Assembly (NCBI GenBank): GCA_022829145.1
Contig: CM040741.1
Coordinates: 47,362,180-47,426,179 of the forward strand
Reading direction: 5' to 3'
Length of the DNA: 64,000 bases
Source of the DNA: Albula goreensis
Lineage: Eukaryota > Chordata > Actinopteri > Albuliformes > Albulidae
Shown here: one piece after another, positions 58,913-64,000 of the stretch
How the letters are laid out: every line of letters begins with the position of its first letter
Numbering within the stretch: the stretch's first letter is position 1
Position numbers and translations under genes: made by a program
The notes under the pieces: generated by a model
What the model was told of the DNA's origin: nothing
Seen by the model: only the letters and a program-made list of their open reading frames with translations
Database searches by the model: none

Positions 58913-61700
58913 CGCAGAACTGTGCTGAATAGATCCAATCCACAAAGCTGGAGTAACCAGGGCCAACCAATGGAGATGCTGTCATGTATACCTTACAAAC
59001 ATAGACGCAGTGTGACACAGACAGACTGTGCCCAGGGAGAGACTGTCCACAGCTCTTGCAAGCACAGATTTTGGGCAGTCTTAGCCTCTGTTTTACTGAG
59101 GGGTGGAGAGAAGCTCATGGCTAATTCACAGCAGATTCCCAGAATAACAACACTAACACTCCAGATAGGAGGGAGGCACTGAGGAGAAAGGGAGGGAGAA
59201 AGAAAGGAGTCAGGAGAGAATAAAGAAGTGAGACCATAACAGAGAGGGAGGGTGAAAGAGGGATAGTGAGATTAAGAGAGACGAAGAGTGAGTGATAGAG
59301 AGAGAGAGAGAGAGAGAGAGAGTTACAATGGGAGAGTTAAGATCACCTTATTGAGCAACCTCTCCTAAATCAGAGAGTGGCAGTAACCTGAATACATCTG
59401 TGACACATTTATATAATAGTTTAGGAGAGAGCAGTACGTACCACACAGTAAGACAGACACTGTTGCTGAGCCTAACTTAACACTACACACTGTTAGTGTC
59501 TCTAAAAGCTCCTCAATGCCAGTCGTGTCCACATAATCACTGGCAGTTATTTTGTTATTTTGCATCTCAGTATCTGTTGTTCGCATTCCTTACTCTTTAA
59601 ATACGAGGGATAGGCTGTTTATAAATAATTCCAGCTGGTAAGAAAGGGAAAAGTGGAGAAAGGATTGAAAAAAGATTCAGAAGTGTTTCATGAGTAATGT
59701 TTACTGTGAAAATTACTATGCTGAATAGCAAGGAACTAAAACTTGACTTCGGATAAATTTCATCACTCTGAATTTGCTCACGTTTTATGGAACTTTTCAA
59801 GACTTACCAATATCTGTACACTGTATCCAGATCAGTCTGGCTGCACACTGTGCCACATTTGCAATATCAGTAGTTCTCTCTCTGTCTCTCTTTGGGTGAT
59901 GCCAAAGCATTTAAATATGATGTGCCTTCTGATAATAAAGATGCATGTACTACATGTACAATACAGTTCCAGAGGAAGTTTGCAGGTATTCAGGGGCACT
60001 AATTGCCTGTTATGATCCAGAGCCTGCTTTAAGACAACAAAATGGAAGACAGATGGAATGTAGGAGTTGGCCTTCTGTTTCTGTAGCTGTACTCAGATCA
60101 GCTCTATTAAACCTTGATCATTTTTGCTGTACCTTTTGCCCAGATTGGCCATGCAGCACAGTTCATTAATGATGAAAGATAGTGCTTTACAATGAGGGGA
60201 GGGAACATCACATCAGCCACCACTTGGGGCCTGTACGACAGCCACACAGTGCCAGAACACCGACCACAGATACACTCATTGCACATAAGCTTGCACTCAT
60301 TCCAGTATGTCACTATGACAAATCACAGTATCTGAGAAATGGAAGCTCTAATAGCCAGATGAAGAAATCCTGAAGCGGAAACAGGAAATTTCCTTTTCTC
60401 AACTAATTTAATCAGACAGTAAGCTATTTTTAACAGCTTTTATTTTGGCTTACCCAAATCAGTCCACATTAGATGAGCTGTTGTGCGACTTTGTTCAAAA
60501 CTAAGCCCAGACCTTTATACTCCTCTAACAGATGTTGAGACACTTCTTTTCACAGATGTCTCAGTTGCTGATTAAAATGACTCATACTCCTGCATGTTGG
60601 GGTTCTGTTTGCCAAAGAGGAGGAACATTTTGTACTGTAGCATTTTTAATATTGTCACCATTATGTTATTTCGCATGACAAAACAGAATTGTAGGAAATT
60701 GGCTATATAGTCAGGCACATTTTCAAACGGACCTGCTCTTTGTTCCCCTCATGTGTTAGGAAGAAGTCACATTCTTGAATGTTAGACTTCAGTTTGTCTG
60801 CCTTTCATCAGACAAGAACTCACACATGGCTCCCATATGTGTGATGGAAACCTATGGCGTTTGCTCATGCGTTTACAGCCTTTGCAGCCAAATTACCTGG
60901 GTGACCTCAGAGACACAATCCTCTCTTAATATAAGGACAGACTAATCCCCCTGCAATATCACCACATACCCAGAACTATAAACAGCCCTCTTTTACTTTT
61001 ATCATACAGCCAACCTCTGTTAATGCAGACACTGTCTCAGTTCCTCATAGACAGGATCAGACATGGCAGCCAGGCAGGAATGCAACCTGTTCCTGCCCCT
61101 GAGCCTTCTGAGTAAACAATCCTGCCAATCAATTACAGCTGGGTTCCTAATGAAATCTCTCTCCAGCATAGAACTATAAAAGCTACAATAGGAAACACTA
61201 AAAACTTCAAACAATCTTTAGGTAGCAGACAAAAATAGAAACATGGGTACATTAGAGACAGCAAATAACCTATGCGAAGACCCGCTTGCCTATTATTACA
61301 GATAATTGTATGGCTGCAAGAAGAGGTCTCAGTTTATTGATTGGATATTTGGGAATTATGCCAGTGTTTCCCATTTCCATCAGTCGAGAGTGAATGGATT
61401 GCCTGTATGAGGGTCTCCAGGCAGACTCAATGCTAAGGCACATACAGGTTGCACATAGCCAGACATCTAGGTGACACTTGTATTTACATAGATGGTCATT
61501 TTGTCTGTTACCTATACAGTATATTGTAAAATTTGTGCACACATCATATATAATTGAATTATATAGCCCAAATACATGTAGAGAGAGTCATATGGGGTGT
61601 TGCTGTGCAGATGTCATCAAGTAAATAATACTAGACTGAAATTCTAATCCTGATGCGGAAAAAACAGAATAAGGTGGTATGAAAAAGAGAACGCATGGAC
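58913..61700. other. Intergenic between mamdc2 and the apba1-like gene
   Basis: The part next to 58912 must hold the mamdc2 5'UTR and promoter. A (GA)n run lies at about 59297-59322. No exon of PTAR1 or C9orf135, which separate these genes in mammals, was recognised. Confidence 0.55.
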
Positions 61701-61779
61701 AGCTGGAGGGCCGGGTATTAGACAGCAGTAATGCATTTCTCCCTGCGCCAAAGATGCTCTAACGCATCGTGTGTAATCC

Positions 61780-61958
61780 GCTCTGATGTCACAGTGATGA
61801 GGGAGGGCCCGGGGGATGCGCCGGGGGGGATGAGGGAGGAGCCGAGGGAGAGCACCGACTGACCGCAGCTCGGTCTGAGTGTGACGGACAGGAAGATGGT
61901 GGCTGAGAGGGGATCGGACCGGATTAAAGAGCTGTGAAACACCGCTAATCACAAACAG
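61780..61958 (+). promoter_or_regulatory. GC-rich promoter and 5'UTR exon of the apba1-like gene
   Basis: This is the most GC- and CpG-rich stretch of the right third of the window, with GGGCCCGGGGGATGCGCCGG near 61806. It ends in a strong donor (CAAACAG then GTAAGG at 61959). The transcription start is not resolvable. A short upstream open frame lies at 61896-61937. Confidence 0.5.
61896..61937 (+). other. Upstream open reading frame in the 5'UTR exon
   Basis: ATG at 61896 starts 13 codons (MVAERGSDRIKEL) ending in TGA at 61935-61937, entirely within the untranslated exon and about 20 bases before its donor. If the exon is included as modelled, this uORF precedes the main start codon. Confidence 0.45.
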
Positions 61959-63869
61959 GTAAGGTGCGTTTATTGAGAGGACAGGTTGCAAGCTATGATT
62001 TTACCGTGTGTCAGCATGCATTTACAATGTCCATAAAGGTTAATAACGAACCAACTGGCGATTGCGCATGAATGAAATGTCATCATTTGCTAATACTGCA
62101 CACCTGAGAGCCAAGCCTCACTAGAAAGACGGTACGGGGCCTGACAGGTTGATAGTCAAATTTAGAAATGTGACAGCTATATTACCAACAGTAATTAGAC
62201 AGCAATATTATTAAATCGTGAAGAGGACAGCCTCTGCATTAATAACTATTTACTACACTGGACATTTGCAGTGTTTTAGTGGCTGTGGCAGAAGCGATTA
62301 TTCAATTTGAATTCATGCCTGTCTCCCTGACGGTGTGATTTACCCTCTAAGCTTAAATGTAACGGAGAAGTCGCCTACAGCTACGTCCTCTCAAGACTGC
62401 TCCCGATCACAATTCTTGCGTTGGCATTAAAGAGATACGACGCGTTTACTCATCTATGTAAAAGACCAGCCGTATTTGAAATTCGCTCTGATACATCTTT
62501 CTCCGAAACTTGAGGTGGTTGTATCCGCGGGTCCTTGAAGAAATGGCCGAAATTTGAGGGGATATTTTACTGATTCGGACTTTCTGCGTGAAGATACATC
62601 CGACTATCCTGTCAGCAACAAGTCATATTATTTAAAAAGATGTACGGCAGTAGATGCGCCAGCGTCCGGTTATTTCTGATCCAGCGCTTTTGCCAAATAG
62701 TGCACCCAATGATCCGTAAAGTGACGGTCGCCCAGTACGCTTGCGCTGTGGAATCATGGCTCAATCTTCCTGCCAAATAATCGCTCAGTTAAAGCACTGG
62801 TGGTGCTAGCTAGTGTACGAGAAGAGCGAATTTACAGCTATTGATACAGAAAACGAGGACAGGGGACAATTAGGTTAGGTCTTTTGCCTTCCCAGATTGT
62901 CAGGTCATTTGCCTTCGGCGAGTGATAACGGCAGGTAGAGGTCACCATAGGAAACAGCGATTTGAGGCTCCGTTCAGAGTAAGATAGAACTAAGTTTCAG
63001 AATATGAGAAACCATGATAATTCTGAATTTTAGATTTAATTTTATTTCGAAATATGTGTGTTATTAAAGATTGTGATGTTGTTCGTTACTCTCATCCAGT
63101 TTAGATGCCTACACATTTCCTTTGAGATTAGTTTGAAGGTTCCGAACAAAATCATAGCCTGTATTCATAAATCTCTGCATATTCTGAAATAACCACAGCT
63201 TCGAAAACCCAAAGTATGTTCTGAAATAAGACTTGGTTTCCCTAAAACCTCACTGCTCGGTCTGAGATCAGATCATTGCTTCATGAGGCTCAGTACAATT
63301 TCAAATATATGTGCCAATGATAGATGGTAGAATATGAGACTGTTTCTTTAAAAATTCAAGGCATTTTCTGTGCATACGCGTTGCGATAATTTTGTGTCGT
63401 CCTATTGTTGATTAAATTAATAAAACCACAGCATGCAGCAACAAGTGCACTTTCATTCTGCGCTTAAAATTGTGGAGTTGGTGATCCTTACTTCTCCAGG
63501 ATTAATACACATTATCGATTGCATTCATATAAAGCTTTTCATCTCATTATCTCACAGCATTTTCTGGTGAAAGAGGGAAAACTAACCTGAAATACCACCA
63601 CCATTCTAGTGCAATGTTTATATGTGCAGTAAATGTTTTGCATCAGATTGGATAGATGGTAAATTTAATTTAATGCAATACCAGTGTGGTCACATTCAGA
63701 TGTAGTAAATTAAGTTTCAGAGCACATCATGAACAGGTTATTTGGAAATTCATCACAGAATTTACTGTTTGGTTTATTTTTTAAAATATTTTTTCTGGAT
63801 TTCATTTCCCTTTGATATGTTGAAATGTTGGTGAGATATTTGGACTGAACTATGTGTTTGTTTTTACAG
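61959..63869 (+). other. Intron 1 of the apba1-like gene
   Basis: Bounded by GTAAGG at 61959 and TTTGTTTTTACAG ending at 63869. No internal exon was recognised. GGTC(A)TTTGCCTTC occurs twice near 62878-62918. Confidence 0.5.
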
Positions 63870-63881
63870 AACACCTGAGCC

Positions 63882-64000
63882 ATGAGCCACCCCCAGGAGG
63901 TGGAGTCAGGGGAAGGGCCTGGCAGCCACAGGGCCCCACCCACTCAGCGGTACAGACAGGCCAATGGGAGAGTGGGGGAAGGAGAGAGGATGCGGTCTGC
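63882..64000 (+). CDS. apba1: N-terminus of a protein, probably amyloid-beta A4 precursor-binding family A member 1 (Mint1/X11)
   Basis: After a good acceptor (exon from 63870) an ATG at 63882 opens 39 codons that run off the right edge. The peptide begins MSHPQEVESGEGPG and is rich in Gly, Glu and Arg, as is the disordered head of the neuronal adaptor APBA1. APBA1 carries its start codon at the beginning of a large second exon preceded by a 5'UTR exon, as modelled here. The identification rests mainly on map position: APBA1 lies next to MAMDC2 in the opposite orientation in mammals, apart from PTAR1 and C9orf135. The conserved PTB and PDZ domains are outside the window, so the name is provisional. 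Confidence 0.45.
   Translation, partial: MSHPQEVESGEGPGSHRAPPTQRYRQANGRVGEGERMRS

Noticed and set aside
58912-58966. Upstream extension of the mamdc2 start
   Set aside because: The frame is open further upstream but has no ATG. Beginning at 58912 gives a proper signal peptide.

Overview
This window looks like nuclear DNA of a ray-finned (teleost) fish. It has vertebrate multi-exon genes with GT-AG introns, many (CA)n microsatellites, and a tRNA-type SINE whose 3' tail has the form common in teleosts. Exons were built by translating both strands, matching known vertebrate proteins from memory, and requiring splice sites and reading phases to agree. For the four genes whose start and stop both lie in the window (anxa1, tmc2-like, smc5, mamdc2) the exons join into one open frame of near-expected length. 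No database search was possible.

Layout, left to right: (1) pcsk5, minus strand, 31 exons between 273 and 16174, running off the left edge. It encodes a secreted, furin-like proprotein convertase with a long Cys-rich tail (the PC5B type). (2) anxa1, minus, 12 coding exons 17720-22632 plus a likely non-coding exon near 24614-24640. It encodes a Ca2+/phospholipid-binding annexin. (3) A tmc2-like gene, minus, 20 coding exons 26986-35585. It encodes a mechanotransduction channel subunit of the TMC family. (4) smc5, minus, 24 exons 37878-47518. It encodes a core subunit of the SMC5/6 genome-stability complex. (5) mamdc2, minus, 14 exons 49618-58912. It encodes a secreted protein with four MAM domains. 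(6) The start of a plus-strand gene, probably apba1 (Mint1/X11): a 5'UTR exon ends at 61958 and coding begins at 63882, running off the right edge.

The order and relative orientation (apba1 divergent, then mamdc2-smc5-tmc-anxa1-pcsk5 co-directional) match the human 9q21 block APBA1-MAMDC2-SMC5-TMC1-ANXA1-PCSK5. In human these genes are spread over several megabases with other genes between them (for example PTAR1, KLF9, TRPM3, ALDH1A1, RORB), which are absent here. The genes are linked by ancestry, not by a shared pathway, and there is no operon-like logic.

I found no wholly new system. The most notable local signals are: two smc5/pcsk5 introns that are multiples of three and fully open, one of them built from copies of the neighbouring exon end; three GC-AG introns; unusual residues beside the pcsk5 active site; a TMC2-like protein at the TMC1 position; a 24-bp hairpin carrying two AP-1 sites inside anxa1; and an unexplained plus-strand exon candidate upstream of anxa1.
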